This document shows positions 1-8,593 of a DNA stretch of 64,000 nt, piece by piece; position 1 is the first letter of the stretch, and the number at the start of each line of letters is the position of its first letter. This DNA is from CAVUXJ01 sp963814975 (GTDB lineage: Bacteria; Acidobacteriota; Vicinamibacteria; Vicinamibacterales; CAVVIG01). Where the stretch lies: the NCBI GenBank assembly GCA_963814975.1, contig CAWFFB010000022.1, forward strand, positions 248,001 to 312,000. Reading direction: 5' to 3'. Both the position numbers and the translations under genes were made by a program. The notes under the pieces were generated by a model. It saw nothing but the letters and a program-made list of their open reading frames with translations. It was not told where the DNA came from and did not search any database.

Positions 1-1598
1 AAATCGTGAGGTACATGCGACGACGCCAGCAGCGGATACTTGTCGCCGCGCACCGAGGGCACCAGGCCGAGGAACGGCACGTTCAGGTGCCGGGCGACGT
101 CCTCCGGCGTCTTGATCGTGTCGTTGATGTAGTCGAGCATGAACGGCACGGCGACCGCCAGGACAAGGCCGAACGCGACGCCGAGCGGCCACGACTTCTG
201 GCCCTCGCCGTCCGGGCTCTTCGGTACTTCCGCGTTGTCGACCAGCCGCACGTTGTTCGCCCGGCTGTTGCTCGATACGCGGAGTTCGTTTTCGCGCTGC
301 AGCAGCGATTGATGGACCTGGCGGTTGCTGTTCGCTTCGCGCTCCAACAGGTTGTAGTTGACGCTCTTCTTGCTCAGGTCCTGCGCGTCAGCCTTGGCCG
401 CATTCAAGTTCTGGGCATAGGTCTGCTCTTCGAGCACGGTCGTGTCGTACTCGTTCTTGATCGCCTGGGCGGCGCGGCTGACCTCGAGCAGATAGACGCG
501 CTCCGCTTCCTGTACGTTCGCAGCCGCTTTCAGGAGGTCAGGATGTCGGTCACCGTATCGCTGCGCGAGGCGCACGTGCTCGGCTTGCATTTCCTGCACG
601 CGCGCCTGCGCGACCGCCACCTGCGCGTTCTGGGCGATGGCTGACGCCCTTCCGAGCTCCGCGGGCGATAGACCCTTGATTTGGCTGTAGAGAACTTCCT
701 TCTGAGCCTTCCGCGTCTTCGCTCCGACGACGTCGTCGTTCAGCTTGTTCAGCCGTGACAACACGATGTTCTGCTTGTCGTCTAGCGACAACGCATTCTG
801 TTTGTCGCGATAATCAGCCAGGGCAGCCTCGGTTGCCTGAACCTTTTTCTGCTGGGTCGCCAGCTCACCGGCCAGCCACTGCAGCATATTGTCCGTGCTC
901 TGCAGCTTGAGCTCGAGGTTCTGCGAGACGTACTCCTGAGCCAGCGCGTTTGCGGCCCGCGCCGCGAACTGCGGATCGGTGGACTGGAACGACACGTCGA
1001 CCAGACGAGTGCCGCGAGCAGGCTCGACGCCGAGGCGCGAGATGAAGGCGTCGATGAGCGCCGACTCGTCGGGAGTTTCACCCGCCGCGGGTTCCTGCAC
1101 GACCGGCGAACTGGTTCTGAAACGTGCGCGCGCGCGCGCGGCGAAGGCGCCCACGATCGTACGCCAGGTACGGGCCGATGGCGCCGTGCCGTTGAACTCG
1201 GGAATCGTGTGCAGCTGGAGCTTTCCGACGACTCGCCGCGCCAGGTCACGCCCCTGAAGAATCTTGTACTGTGTGTTGTAATACGGCTCAGGGTCTTCGT
1301 AGTACTGCTGCGAGTCAGTGGCGTTGAGGCCGGCAATCGCGGTTGAACGCTCGCTTTCGATCAGGATCCGCGCATGTGCCCGGTATATCGGGACCGCGGT
1401 CGAGCTCTGAATGATGACCGCGAGCGTTGTGAGGATGAACACGCTGATCGCGATCGCGCGGTACCGGTACAGTACCACCACGCGATCGAGGAGGTGGATA
1501 TTGCTTTCAACAGGATTGGGGCCGGCGCGAGCCGGGGTCGACCCTGTCGTCTTGGACCGACCGTCCGATGTCACTGGTTGATGGCTGCCGCTACTCAT
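1..1598 (-). CDS. Wzz/GumC-type polysaccharide chain-length protein (partial, frameshifted)
   Basis: Inner-membrane co-polymerase of the Wzz/GumC family, expected to set chain length during exopolysaccharide export. The N-terminus starts MSSGSHQP and has a membrane segment near residues 50-75. A long periplasmic coiled-coil region follows, then a second membrane segment near position 150-100, and a cytoplasmic part begins before the window edge. The reading frame changes inside an alternating CG tract at about 1125-1140. Upstream it reads ...ARARTFQN and downstream ...RFRTSSPVVQEP, both family-like, so one indel explains it. The gene starts 7 bp after the stop of the upstream secreted-protein gene and continues past the left edge, where a tyrosine-kinase domain could follow. 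Family assignment is firm. Whether the frameshift is real is unknown. Confidence 0.8.
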   Translation of the reverse strand, partial: MSSGSHQPVTSDGRSKTTGSTPARAGPNPVESNIHLLDRVVVLYRYRAIAISVFILTTLAVIIQSSTAVPIYRAHARILIESERSTAIAGLNATDSQQYYEDPEPYYNTQYKILQGRDLARRVVGKLQLHTIPEFNGTAPSARTWRTIVGAFAARARARFRTSSPVVQEPAAGETPDESALIDAFISRLGVEPARGTRLVDVSFQSTDPQFAARAANALAQEYVSQNLELKLQSTDNMLQWLAGELATQQKKVQATEAALADYRDKQNALSLDDKQNIVLSRLNKLNDDVVGAKTRKAQKEVLYSQIKGLSPAELGRASAIAQNAQVAVAQARVQEMQAEHVRLAQRYGDRHPDLLKAAANVQEAERVYLLEVSRAAQAIKNEYDTTVLEEQTYAQNLNAAKADAQDLSKKSVNYNLLEREANSNRQVHQSLLQRENELRVSSNSRANNVRLVDNAEVPKSPDGEGQKSWPLGVAFGLVLAVAVPFMLDYINDTIKTPEDVARHLNVPFLGLVPSVRGDKYPLLASSHVPHD

Positions 1599-1605
1599 GT
1601 TGCTG

Positions 1606-2182
1606 TCAGTTGGTTCCGTCGTCGCTTACATTGGTGGTCGTCGCGGCGCTCAGCACCCCGGTGGCCGCCGCCGCCGTCGTGATCGCTATCGCCTGTGCCG
1701 TCGTGTGGCCCAATAGGCCGCCTAATGGCGGGAGCCTGAATGGGAGCTGGACGGCAGTCGTCACCGTTTCGCCGGCGTTGACGTTGATCAGCTGACTTGC
1801 CGCGAGCACCGTGTCAGCGGCCCCAAGCAGTTCGGCGATGTAGCTGCCCGGATCGATGGCGGGGAACTCAAAGAGGCCCGCCTTGTCGGTGGTTTGGGTG
1901 CTGACGATCCGCCCGGTCCGGGCGTCGCGAAGCCGGTACTGGGCTGTCCGGCAGGATGCCCCGCTTTGAGTCGAGCGCGCTGCCCTGAATCGTGCTGAAG
2001 GCTGTTGCTCGAGTCCCCGGAAGGACTGCGGGCCCGCGAGCGGGCACACCAGCGCGCGCGGCCTCCGCAGACACTGTCGGAGTCGCCGATCGCGTGACGA
2101 CCGCGGGTACCGGGGTCTGCGCCGATGCGGCCGTCGACACACCGATCGCGATGGACACGCCGACGGTTAGAATTCGGATCAT
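1606..2182 (-). CDS. Secreted protein with carboxypeptidase-regulatory-like domain (frameshifted)
   Basis: The ATG at 2182 opens a clear signal peptide (MIRILTVGVSIAIGVSTAASAQ). Later sequence reads like a carboxypeptidase regulatory / CNA-B beta-sandwich: YRLRDARTGRIVSTQTTDKAGLFEFPAIDP split over one domain, then SYIAELLGA. Such domains sit in exported or cell-surface proteins. The C-terminus is hydrophobic and alanine-rich and could be a membrane anchor. The frame changes near 1935-1950 (ILPDSPV into YRLRDART). It is followed 7 bp later by the Wzz gene, suggesting co-expression with the polysaccharide export locus. Precise function is unknown. Confidence 0.6.
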
Positions 2183-2438
2183 GACCTACAATTCCCGCCA
2201 GTTCTGATTAGCTGACGCATGGATATCGCTCGACAGGCAGACTGTCTATTTAGATCTATATGAGTCAATATACGACTTTAAGAGTTTCTAGCGACAATAC
2301 TATCACAAGAACCGCTACTGAACAAGCAACTCTCCGGCCGCGTCGCCATGGCCAGGAACCCTCGAGAAGCTTGGGGAAGGAATCCTGCGGGCAACGGATC
2401 CAAAGGTTGGATCGTTCCGGCGGGAGCTGACCGCCGGA
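2183..2438. other. AT-rich divergent intergenic region
   Basis: This is a 256-bp gap between two divergent genes. The part from about 2245 to 2310 is markedly AT-rich compared with its surroundings and probably holds promoters for both directions. I could not fix individual -35/-10 boxes with confidence. Confidence 0.4.
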
Positions 2439-3497
2439 ATGGGGCGCATCGCATTCATTGGTGCAGCAATCGGCGCGGCGCTGACACCCATTCCAGCGGA
2501 GGCGGTTGAGCGGTTGTATTCGGCCGCCTTGTACCTGAGGCTTCAGCGCGCCGTGACCGCGGTCTCGAACCTGTTGCCGTTCGCATTGTTCGATGCGCTG
2601 CTGCTGAGCGCGGCGGCCAGCTGGGTCTGGCTGCTCGTGCGCGATGTTGCGAGGTCGCGCGGGGGCTGGACGGGTATTGTCGGCCGGGCGGTGGGGCGAA
2701 CTGTCACGGCTGCCGCGGCCCTGTATCTGGCGTTTTTCGCCACCTGGGGCTTGAACTACCAGCGGATCCCTCTGGTCGACAAGCTCGACTTCGACGCCGG
2801 CAGCGTTTCGGCGGCCGCTGCACGTACGTTGGCGACAAAAGCTGTGGCGGAGGTCAACCGGCTGCATGGGTCGGCCGACCGGGCGGCGAGCACGGGAGTG
2901 GATCGGACGCTCGCCGGTGCGTTCGATCTCGCGCAAGCAGAGCTGGGCATCAATCCGCCGGCGCGGCCTGCCCGTCCGAAGCGCTCAATCCTGGACCTCT
3001 ATTTCAAGCGAGCCGCCGTCGACGGGATGACCGATCCGTATTTCCTCGAGACGCTGATCGTGTCGGACCTGCTGCCGTTCGAACGTTCGTTTGTCGTCGC
3101 GCACGAATGGAGCCACCTGGCCGGCTTCGCCGACGAAGGCGAAGCGAATTTCCTCGGATGGCTGACGTGCATCCGGGGATCCCCCGCCGCGCAGTACAGC
3201 GCGTGGCTCTTTCTCTATCGTGAGGCGATTGGTGCGGTCAGGATGGACGATCGCCGCACCGTTGCCGGCGAGCTCAGGGCGGGCCCTCAGGAAGACTTGC
3301 GCGCAATCGCGGAACGGATCCAACAGCACGTCAGCCCCGCTCTGGCGGCTGCGGGCTGGGAGGTGTACGACCGTTATTTGAAAGCAAACCGCGTGGAAGC
3401 GGGGACCGCGAGCTATGCAGAAGTCGTCCGCCTGGTACTCGGGACCCGTTTCTCCCCATCGTGGGTTCCGGTGATGCGGGAACGGATCCCCCGCTGA
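2439..3497 (+). CDS. DUF3810 family membrane protein with metalloprotease-like motif
   Basis: 352-residue protein. Two or three hydrophobic segments occur near residues 5-20, 45-70 and 85-105. The DUF3810 signature WGLNYQRIPL follows, and then a zincin-like motif VAHEWSHLAGF with a downstream EGEANF near residues 215-235. The HExxH-type histidines and the second glutamate region are intact, so zinc peptidase activity is plausible, although DUF3810 proteins have no defined substrate. The ATG at 2439 is used. It converges with truA 122 bp downstream, and no other gene shares its strand nearby. The family is recognised by motif order. Confidence 0.75.
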   Translation: MGRIAFIGAAIGAALTPIPAEAVERLYSAALYLRLQRAVTAVSNLLPFALFDALLLSAAASWVWLLVRDVARSRGGWTGIVGRAVGRTVTAAAALYLAFFATWGLNYQRIPLVDKLDFDAGSVSAAAARTLATKAVAEVNRLHGSADRAASTGVDRTLAGAFDLAQAELGINPPARPARPKRSILDLYFKRAAVDGMTDPYFLETLIVSDLLPFERSFVVAHEWSHLAGFADEGEANFLGWLTCIRGSPAAQYSAWLFLYREAIGAVRMDDRRTVAGELRAGPQEDLRAIAERIQQHVSPALAAAGWEVYDRYLKANRVEAGTASYAEVVRLVLGTRFSPSWVPVMRERIPR

Positions 3498-3619
3498 AGA
3501 GATCGCCAATACGTCCGGGGTCGAACACGCATTCTCCGCAGTTCCACCGCCAATTCGCCGCAGTCGAGTTTTCGCGCCCCCCGGCAGGCCCCGCCAGCTG
3601 ACCGGGTGCCCCGAGCCAA

Positions 3620-4438
3620 TCAGGTTAGCAGCGTCGCCGCGCGAACCGTCTCCGCGCGCTCGTCGCCCTTGTAATAAACGCGGCTGAGGAACAGGCCCGA
3701 GGGGGGTGCCGTCAGCCTGGCGGGTAGGTCCGAGGACCCGGCGATCAATTGAGCGGCGGCGGCCGCGTCGAGGTCGCCACGGCCAATCTCGACGAGCACC
3801 CCAACTATCCGCCGCACCATTTTCCAGAGGAAATGCGACCCTTCAACCACGATGAGCATGAGGCCGCCTTGCTCAATGATCTCCAGCCGTTCGAGCATGA
3901 CGAGCGTCGACGTCCTGGCGGGGGCCTCGGAGTCGTCGTCGCTGTCATGTGCGCCACCGGCAGCGCCTGCCGCGAATGATTTGAAATCGCGCAGGCCGAT
4001 GAAGCTGCGCGCGGCCTGACGAACGCGATCGACATCGAGCGGTTCCTTGATCCACCAGACATACGGCTTCGCAAAGGCGGTCCGGCGTCTCGCGATCTGG
4101 TAGACGTATTGACGAGCGACGGCATCGTGCCGGGCGTGGAAACGATGCGGCACGACAGTCGCCTCGAGAATATTGATGTCGGCCGGCAGTTCCTCGTTCA
4201 CGCGCCGCACCAGTGGATCCGGGGCGAGACTCGTGCTGACATCGAGATGCGCCACCTGGGCGAGGGCGTGCACACCCGCATCCGTTCGACCCGAGCCGTA
4301 CAGCTCGAAATCGTGACGGCCGGTGACGGTGCGAACCGCGCGGTCGATCTCCCCCTGGACGGTTCGCGCGTTTTTCTGAATCTGCCAGCCGCTGTACCGC
4401 GTGCCGGCATATTCGATGGTGAGCTTGAAGCGAGGCAC
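3620..4438 (-). CDS. truA: tRNA pseudouridine(38-40) synthase TruA
   Basis: 272 residues, a typical TruA length. It isomerises uridine to pseudouridine at positions 38-40 of the anticodon arm. The N-terminus has the family pattern IEYAGTRYSGWQ, and the catalytic aspartate lies in GSGRTDAGVHA near residue 52. The C-terminal domain shows FLWKMVRRIVGVL and the closing LFLSRVYY. An acidic insert (HDSDDDSE) near residue 165 is longer than usual. The frame is unbroken. It stands alone on the minus strand, convergent with the DUF3810 gene. Confidence 0.95.
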   Translation of the reverse strand: MPRFKLTIEYAGTRYSGWQIQKNARTVQGEIDRAVRTVTGRHDFELYGSGRTDAGVHALAQVAHLDVSTSLAPDPLVRRVNEELPADINILEATVVPHRFHARHDAVARQYVYQIARRRTAFAKPYVWWIKEPLDVDRVRQAARSFIGLRDFKSFAAGAAGGAHDSDDDSEAPARTSTLVMLERLEIIEQGGLMLIVVEGSHFLWKMVRRIVGVLVEIGRGDLDAAAAAQLIAGSSDLPARLTAPPSGLFLSRVYYKGDERAETVRAATLLT

Positions 4439-4560
4439 TCCTGCATCTTAAAGCCTGGTCGCGTGCGCTACCTTCCGCCCGTCCTGACCTTTCCTGTCCC
4501 TCCTGCCTTCCTGCCCTCTGTGCCCCCGCCCCCGCCCTTTGTTGACTTCAAGCCGAACCT

Positions 4561-4731
4561 ATGATGTCGTATGAGCTCATCATGATCTCGGCGACCACCC
4601 ACGTCAGCACATTCACTGCCGATGGCAGCCGTGACGCGGTGTCGTTCATCCCCACGTCGCTCGGCCTGAACTCAATCCTGCTTCTTATCCCCGGCAGCCT
4701 GCCGCTGCCGAAGAAACCAGAGACCGGGTGA
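4561..4731 (+). CDS. Possible small protein of 56 residues
   Basis: An uninterrupted small frame begins with tandem ATGs at 4561 and ends with TGA at 4729-4731. The product has a hydrophobic stretch LNSILLLIPGSLPLP near its C-terminus. A strong terminator follows 39 bp later, so the frame could be the last gene of a short transcript. I see no convincing Shine-Dalgarno sequence and recognise no family. It may equally be non-coding. Confidence 0.25.
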   Translation: MMSYELIMISATTHVSTFTADGSRDAVSFIPTSLGLNSILLLIPGSLPLPKKPETG

Positions 4732-4769
4732 TGTAGCCAAGCGACCTCGGATAGTCAGAGCGAATCGAC

Positions 4770-4810
4770 AAGGGCCATCACCGCAACCGGGGTGATGGCC
4801 CTTTTGTTTT
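4770..4810 (+). terminator. Strong rho-independent terminator
   Basis: A 13-bp perfect stem (AAGGGCCATCACC at 4770-4782 pairing with 4791-4803) encloses an 8-base loop and is followed by CTTTTGTTTT. This is a textbook intrinsic terminator for plus-strand transcription. No long gene ends just before it. Confidence 0.85.
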
Positions 4811-4830
4811 GGGTCAAGGCAAGAGCCCGC

Positions 4831-5203
4831 GTGTGGAGACGGTGCAATCAAATGGAGGAAGGTATGTGGCCCGTGAACGTGAAGACCGATCCCGCTCCCA
4901 GGAGCGAGGGGGTGGCAAGGTGCGAACCTGGCGGTGAATCGGACGGAACGTCATCGAAGGATGACCCAGGATCCGAGACCACAAGCGACGTCGATGAGCG
5001 CATGCCCGAGGAAGCGGGCTACGGCTACGGCGTCTGAAGACGTGGTAGCCTGTCGGCTTCCGGAAAGAAGAGATGACAGTTGACCGTACCGGACAGCTCT
5101 CAACTGCGAGTCGGTCAGTCATCCGACGGTGGTTCGCGCCAAGCGCTGAGGAGACGAGTGAATCCACGACCTGTCAACCGTGAACTGTCAACTGTGAGCT
5201 TCG
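4831..5203 (+). ncRNA. Candidate structured RNA, possibly a truncated group II intron 5' region
   Basis: This 370-bp non-coding segment holds many nested self-complementary stems. Examples are CGCTC/GAGCG around CCAG near 4896-4910, AGGT/ACCT closed by a GCGA tetraloop near 4919-4930, TCGGA...TCCGA enclosing GTCATC/GATGAC with a GAAG loop near 4938-4978, GCCCG/CGGGC near 5005-5020, and CAGTTGA/TCAACTG at 5086-5107. It begins GTGTG, 20 bp after an intrinsic terminator, which is the start motif and a preferred target context of some group II introns. No reverse transcriptase follows. The structure is seen in the sequence; the intron identity is only a guess. Confidence 0.35.
5173..5200 (+). repeat. 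Four 7-bp-phased repeats (unit like GTCAACT)
   Basis: Four consecutive heptamers of the form GTSANCY fill 5173-5200, directly before the homoserine dehydrogenase start. They are imperfect but in strict 7-bp register. This belongs to the dispersed heptad pattern seen in several other spacers of the window. Confidence 0.6.
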
Positions 5204-5218
5204 ATGGGGAGAGCCGAA

Positions 5219-6488
5219 GTGGCATCCAACTCAGCTGAAGGGACCCGCGTGGCGCTGCTCGGGTTCGGGACCGTCGGGCAGTCGGTCGCGCGCATTCTGT
5301 GCAGCGGCGAAGTGCCCGGCGTGCAGCTCACGCACATTTGCAACCGGAGCGTCGCGCGAAAGCGCGTCGATTGGGTGCCGGCATCCGTGCGCTGGACCGA
5401 GTCGCCGGAGGAAATCATCGGCGCTGACGTCGACATCATCATCGAGCTCGTTGGCGGACTGCGGCCGGCGTACGACTGGGTTCGCGGCGCGCTGCTCGCC
5501 GGCAAGTCGGTCGTGACCGCGAACAAGCAGCTCATGGCGCATCATGGGACGGAGCTGCTCGACCTCGCCCGCGGCCGCGGGCTCCAGGTGCGGTTCGAGG
5601 CATCGGTGGCCGGCGGGATCCCGGTGCTGCGCGCGTTGCAGGAAGGACTCGCGGGCGATCGACTCGTCGAGGTGCGCGGCATTCTGAACGGCACGTGCAA
5701 CTACATCCTGAGCCGCATGCAGTCGGAGACGATTTCGTTCGCCGACGCCCTGAGCGAGGCCCAGCACGCCGGATACGCGGAAGCCGATCCCACCGAAGAC
5801 CTCGACGGAGCCGACGCTGCCGCGAAGCTGGCCATCATGGCCGCCGTCGGGCTGCGGCGACCCGTGCGCGTCGGCGACATCCAGACGCGCTCCATCCGGC
5901 CGATCGAGCCGGTCGATTTCGAGTACGCGCGCGAGCTGGGATGCACGATCCGGCAGATCGCGCGCGCCTCGGCTGAAGACAGCGGCGCGGTGTTCGCCGC
6001 GGTCCGCCCCGCACTCGTGCCGCTGGCGTCTGGCTTCGGTCGCAACGAAGGCAGCCAGAATCTTGTGACGGTGCGCGGCATCTTCGGCGGCGAAACGTCG
6101 TTCTCCGGGTCGGGCGCCGGTGGATCGCCCACGGCCGTGGCCGTCGTGTCCGACGTCCTGTCGGTCCGCAAAACGTCGGACGGGCACGTCCGCTCCTTCG
6201 GCGCCGACGGCGTTTCACGACGTGAGCGGCGACTTCGTCGCGCCGCATTACGTCCGGTTCACGGTCAACGACAAGCCCGGCATTCTGGCCCAGGTGACCA
6301 CGGCGTACGCCCGATACGGAATCAACATCGAAGGCGTCTTGCAGCTGCCGAAGTTCCGCAAGGATCGCCTCCCGTTCGTCACCACGCTCGAGGAGTGTTC
6401 CGAGTCGGTGCTGGACCGCGCGCTCGCCGAAGTGGCCCAGAGTGACTATCACGTCCAGCCGCCGCTGGCGCTCCCGATCTTTTCGTGA
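5219..6488 (+). CDS. hom: Homoserine dehydrogenase with C-terminal ACT domain (frameshifted)
   Basis: NADP-dependent reduction of aspartate semialdehyde to homoserine, the branch point to threonine and methionine. The Rossmann motif GFGTVGQSVA lies near the N-terminus. VVTANKQLMA, GGIPVLRALQEGL and NGTCNYILSRM mark the catalytic domain. The ACT domain (VRFTVNDKPGILAQVTTAYA) ends the protein and predicts amino-acid feedback. The frame changes near 6195-6215, between HVRSFGAD and HDVSGDFVAP. I prefer the GTG at 5219, which has GGGGAGAG upstream; an ATG lies at 5204. Its stop overlaps the next start in GTGA, so the two genes are probably translated together. Confidence 0.9.
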
Positions 6489-7717
6489 CATGGCCACCAT
6501 CCCACGTCTTCAGCGAGGTGGTCGAGGCCGAAGGCCACCTGATCGACTCGCAAATCCTGAACGCCGTCTTCGACACGGTGGTCAAGAGCAATGCGACGTT
6601 CGAGGTGCTGAAGTTCGACATCGGCAGAAGCAACGACGCGCCCTCGTTTCATCTCGATGCGGATTTCGGCGCCGACCGAAGCAGATGCTCGGACAGGTGC
6701 TCGAGGAGCTGGTCGCGCTCGGCTGCCGGCTGTCCGAGCAGCACGACGCGCTGCTCCGGCAGGCGGACCGCGTTGGCTGCGTGCCGGACGACTTCTACTC
6801 GACGACGAATCACCGGACGCAGGTGCGGCACCGCGGGCAATGGATCGAGGTCGAGCGCCAGCGCATGGACGCGGTCATCGTCGTCGAACAGGGCCGAGCG
6901 GTCTGCCGCAAGCTGCGGGACGTCAACACCGGCGACGCGGTGGTCTGCGGGGTCGGCGGCGTGCGCGTCAGTCCCGCAGTTCCGGGACCGCGATCGGCTC
7001 GGCTTTGCGTTCATGACGAACGAGATCTCGTCGGAGCGGCGCGTCGAGGTCGGCGTCTCACGCATCGCCACGATGATGCGCGAGGTGAAGGCAGAAGGCG
7101 GGCGCATCGCCTTCGTGGCGGGCCCGGTCGTGGTGCACACCGGCGGGTCGCCGTACTTTCAGGAGCTCATTCGCGCCGGTTACGTCGACGTTCTGCTGGC
7201 CGGCAACGCCCTGGCGGTTCACGACGTCGAACAGGCGCTTTTCGGCACCTCGCTCGGCGTGGACCTCGACACCGGCAAGGCCATCGAGGGAGGGCATCGC
7301 CACCACATGCGGGCGATCAACACAATCTGCAAAGCCGGCGGGCTGAAAGCGGCGGTCGAGCAGGGCGTGCTGACATCGGGCGTGATGTACGAGTGCATCC
7401 GCCAGGGTGTCACCTACGTGCTGGCCGGCAGCATTCGCGACGACGGCCCGCTGCCCGACACGATCATGGAGCTGCGTGAAGCGCAGGATCGTTACGCGGC
7501 GGAGCTCGAGAATGTGGGGTTGGTGCTGTCGCTCTCGACGATGCTTCACGGCATCGGCGTCGGAAACATGCTGCCGTCGTGGGTGAAGATGGTCTGGGTC
7601 GACATCAATCCCGCGGTGGTCACCAAGCTCGCCGACCGCGGGTCGTCGCAAACGCTCGGGATCGTGACCGACGTGGGGTTGTTCCTTCACCGGCTGGCGC
7701 AGCGACTGCGCGCGTGA
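6485..7717 (+). CDS. TIGR00300 family LOR/SDH-domain protein (archaeal-type ornithine cyclodeaminase-like; two frameshifts)
   Basis: The N-terminal part VVEAEGHLIDSQILNAV is typical of the LOR/SDH bifunctional conserved domain (TIGR00300). Archaeal members act as ornithine cyclodeaminases, and related domains occur in cyanobacterial arginine-catabolic enzymes. The C-terminal Rossmann-like half carries FVAGPVVVHTGG, VLLAGNALAVHD and GTSLGVDLDTGKAI. Three frames are needed: the middle section MLGQVLEELVALGCRL to CGVGGVRVSP is read in another frame, with changes near 6665 and 6970. Its GTG start overlaps the hom stop by 4 bp. Function in this organism is inferred; a role near amino-acid catabolism or NAD-dependent deamination is the likeliest. 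Confidence 0.75.
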   Translation: MTWPPSHVFSEVVEAEGHLIDSQILNAVFDTVVKSNATFEVLKFDIGRSNDAPSFHLDADFGADRSRCSDRCSRSWSRSAAGCPSSTTRCSGRRTALAACRTTSTRRRITGRRCGTAGNGSRSSASAWTRSSSSNRAERSAASCGTSTPATRWSAGSAACASVPQFRDRDRLGFAFMTNEISSERRVEVGVSRIATMMREVKAEGGRIAFVAGPVVVHTGGSPYFQELIRAGYVDVLLAGNALAVHDVEQALFGTSLGVDLDTGKAIEGGHRHHMRAINTICKAGGLKAAVEQGVLTSGVMYECIRQGVTYVLAGSIRDDGPLPDTIMELREAQDRYAAELENVGLVLSLSTMLHGIGVGNMLPSWVKMVWVDINPAVVTKLADRGSSQTLGIVTDVGLFLHRLAQRLRA

Positions 7718-7725
7718 ACGGCCCT

Positions 7726-7765
7726 CAGCCGTCAGGTTCGTCCTTCAAGTGAACGCTGACGGCTG
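7726..7765. repeat. Inverted repeat between convergent genes
   Basis: CAGCCGTCAG at 7726-7735 is perfectly complementary to CTGACGGCTG at 7756-7765, and pairing continues almost to the loop (GTTC/GAAC). It sits in the 82-bp gap between two converging genes and could act as a bidirectional terminator. It lacks a clear T-tract on either side. Confidence 0.5.
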
Positions 7766-7799
7766 CGAGCCGGAACCGTGGACTGCGGCGCGCTTGCGC

Positions 7800-8228
7800 C
7801 TACGGCTTCTTCGCCACAAACTTGATCGACGTCAGCGCATCCTTCTTCGCCGGCAATTCCGTCGTGCCCGCCGGCGCGCCGGACTTCTGCAAGATGAACG
7901 AGACCACATCGGCGTATTGCGCAGCCGTCAGGCTGCCGGGAGCGCTCAGGGGCATCGTCTGCGAAACGCGATCGAAGAAATCGGACAACTTCATGTCGTT
8001 CCAATTCGACGCAAAGTCGGCGCCGGAGAGCGCCGGCGCGAGGTCGCTCCCGCCCAGATCGGGACCATGACACGGTACGCACGAGTCGCCGTACACAGTT
8101 TCGCCGCGTTTGGCCTGCTCAGCCGTGAAGATGCCGTCCCATTGAGTTTTCTCCTGTGCCGAGACCGCACGAAACGCACCGGCAATGGCGATTCCTACTA
8201 GTGCGACAACCGCAAGTTTGAACTTCAT
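7800..8228 (-). CDS. Periplasmic c-type cytochrome (single heme)
   Basis: 142 residues from the ATG at 8228, which has a GAGGTG ribosome-binding site 3-8 bp upstream. A signal peptide (residues 1-24, cleavage after VSA) is followed by one heme motif CVPCH at residues 50-54. A probable distal ligand methionine lies in QTMPLSAP near residue 104. The layout matches small class I cytochromes of the cytochrome c/CccA type found as electron shuttles or as fused dehydrogenase subunits. No dehydrogenase partner is adjacent, so its electron donor cannot be named. Confidence 0.85.
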   Translation of the reverse strand: MKFKLAVVALVGIAIAGAFRAVSAQEKTQWDGIFTAEQAKRGETVYGDSCVPCHGPDLGGSDLAPALSGADFASNWNDMKLSDFFDRVSQTMPLSAPGSLTAAQYADVVSFILQKSGAPAGTTELPAKKDALTSIKFVAKKP

Positions 8229-8593
8229 GTCACCTCGTGTCACGTTGGGGTTCTGGTGAGCGCACAACCTTACCTATTTTATCAGGAACGATGGAACCAG
8301 GAACACAGCCAGGCTTGGCACGTCCTCTCCGGCTATCGCGGGGAGGAACATTTCTGGCGGCTCCCCGGCGACCAGCATGTTTATATAGACGAGAGCAACA
8401 CCGAGCGGAGACTCAGCGCTCGGGACGCGCCCCTGAAGGTGCGTCATTTCCCATCTTCGTGAGGTGACGGGAAGGCTTCGCGCCCGCGGGACCGTCGTAA
8501 AACAGCGGCCGTGGTCGCGCCACGAACCTGGGAACCGAAACGCGGAGTACCAGGCGCCCGGTTCCCAGAGCCGGATCGTGGGCGATCGGTGAA
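8229..8593. other. Intergenic region without a convincing gene
   Basis: This is a 365-bp gap. A 68-codon frame from a GTG at 8256 to 8462 is open, but it lacks a family signature and normal codon bias for this genome. The only structure I see is the inverted repeat at 8528-8568. Confidence 0.4.
8528..8568. repeat. Perfect 10-bp inverted repeat
   Basis: CTGGGAACCG at 8528-8537 pairs with CGGTTCCCAG at 8559-8568 across a 21-base loop. It lies downstream of the H1-like gene on the minus strand and may terminate it. A shorter related pair (GAACCG/CGGTTC) lies on the other side of that gene at 9131-9159. Confidence 0.5.

Noticed and set aside
4792..5037. An 81-codon frame after the terminator
   Set aside because: It overlaps the terminator stem and the nested hairpins, lacks a ribosome-binding site and shows no coding pattern.
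8256..8462. A 68-codon frame MSAQPYLFYQERW...
   Set aside because: No ribosome-binding site, no recognised family, atypical composition. Kept only as a remark on the intergenic region.
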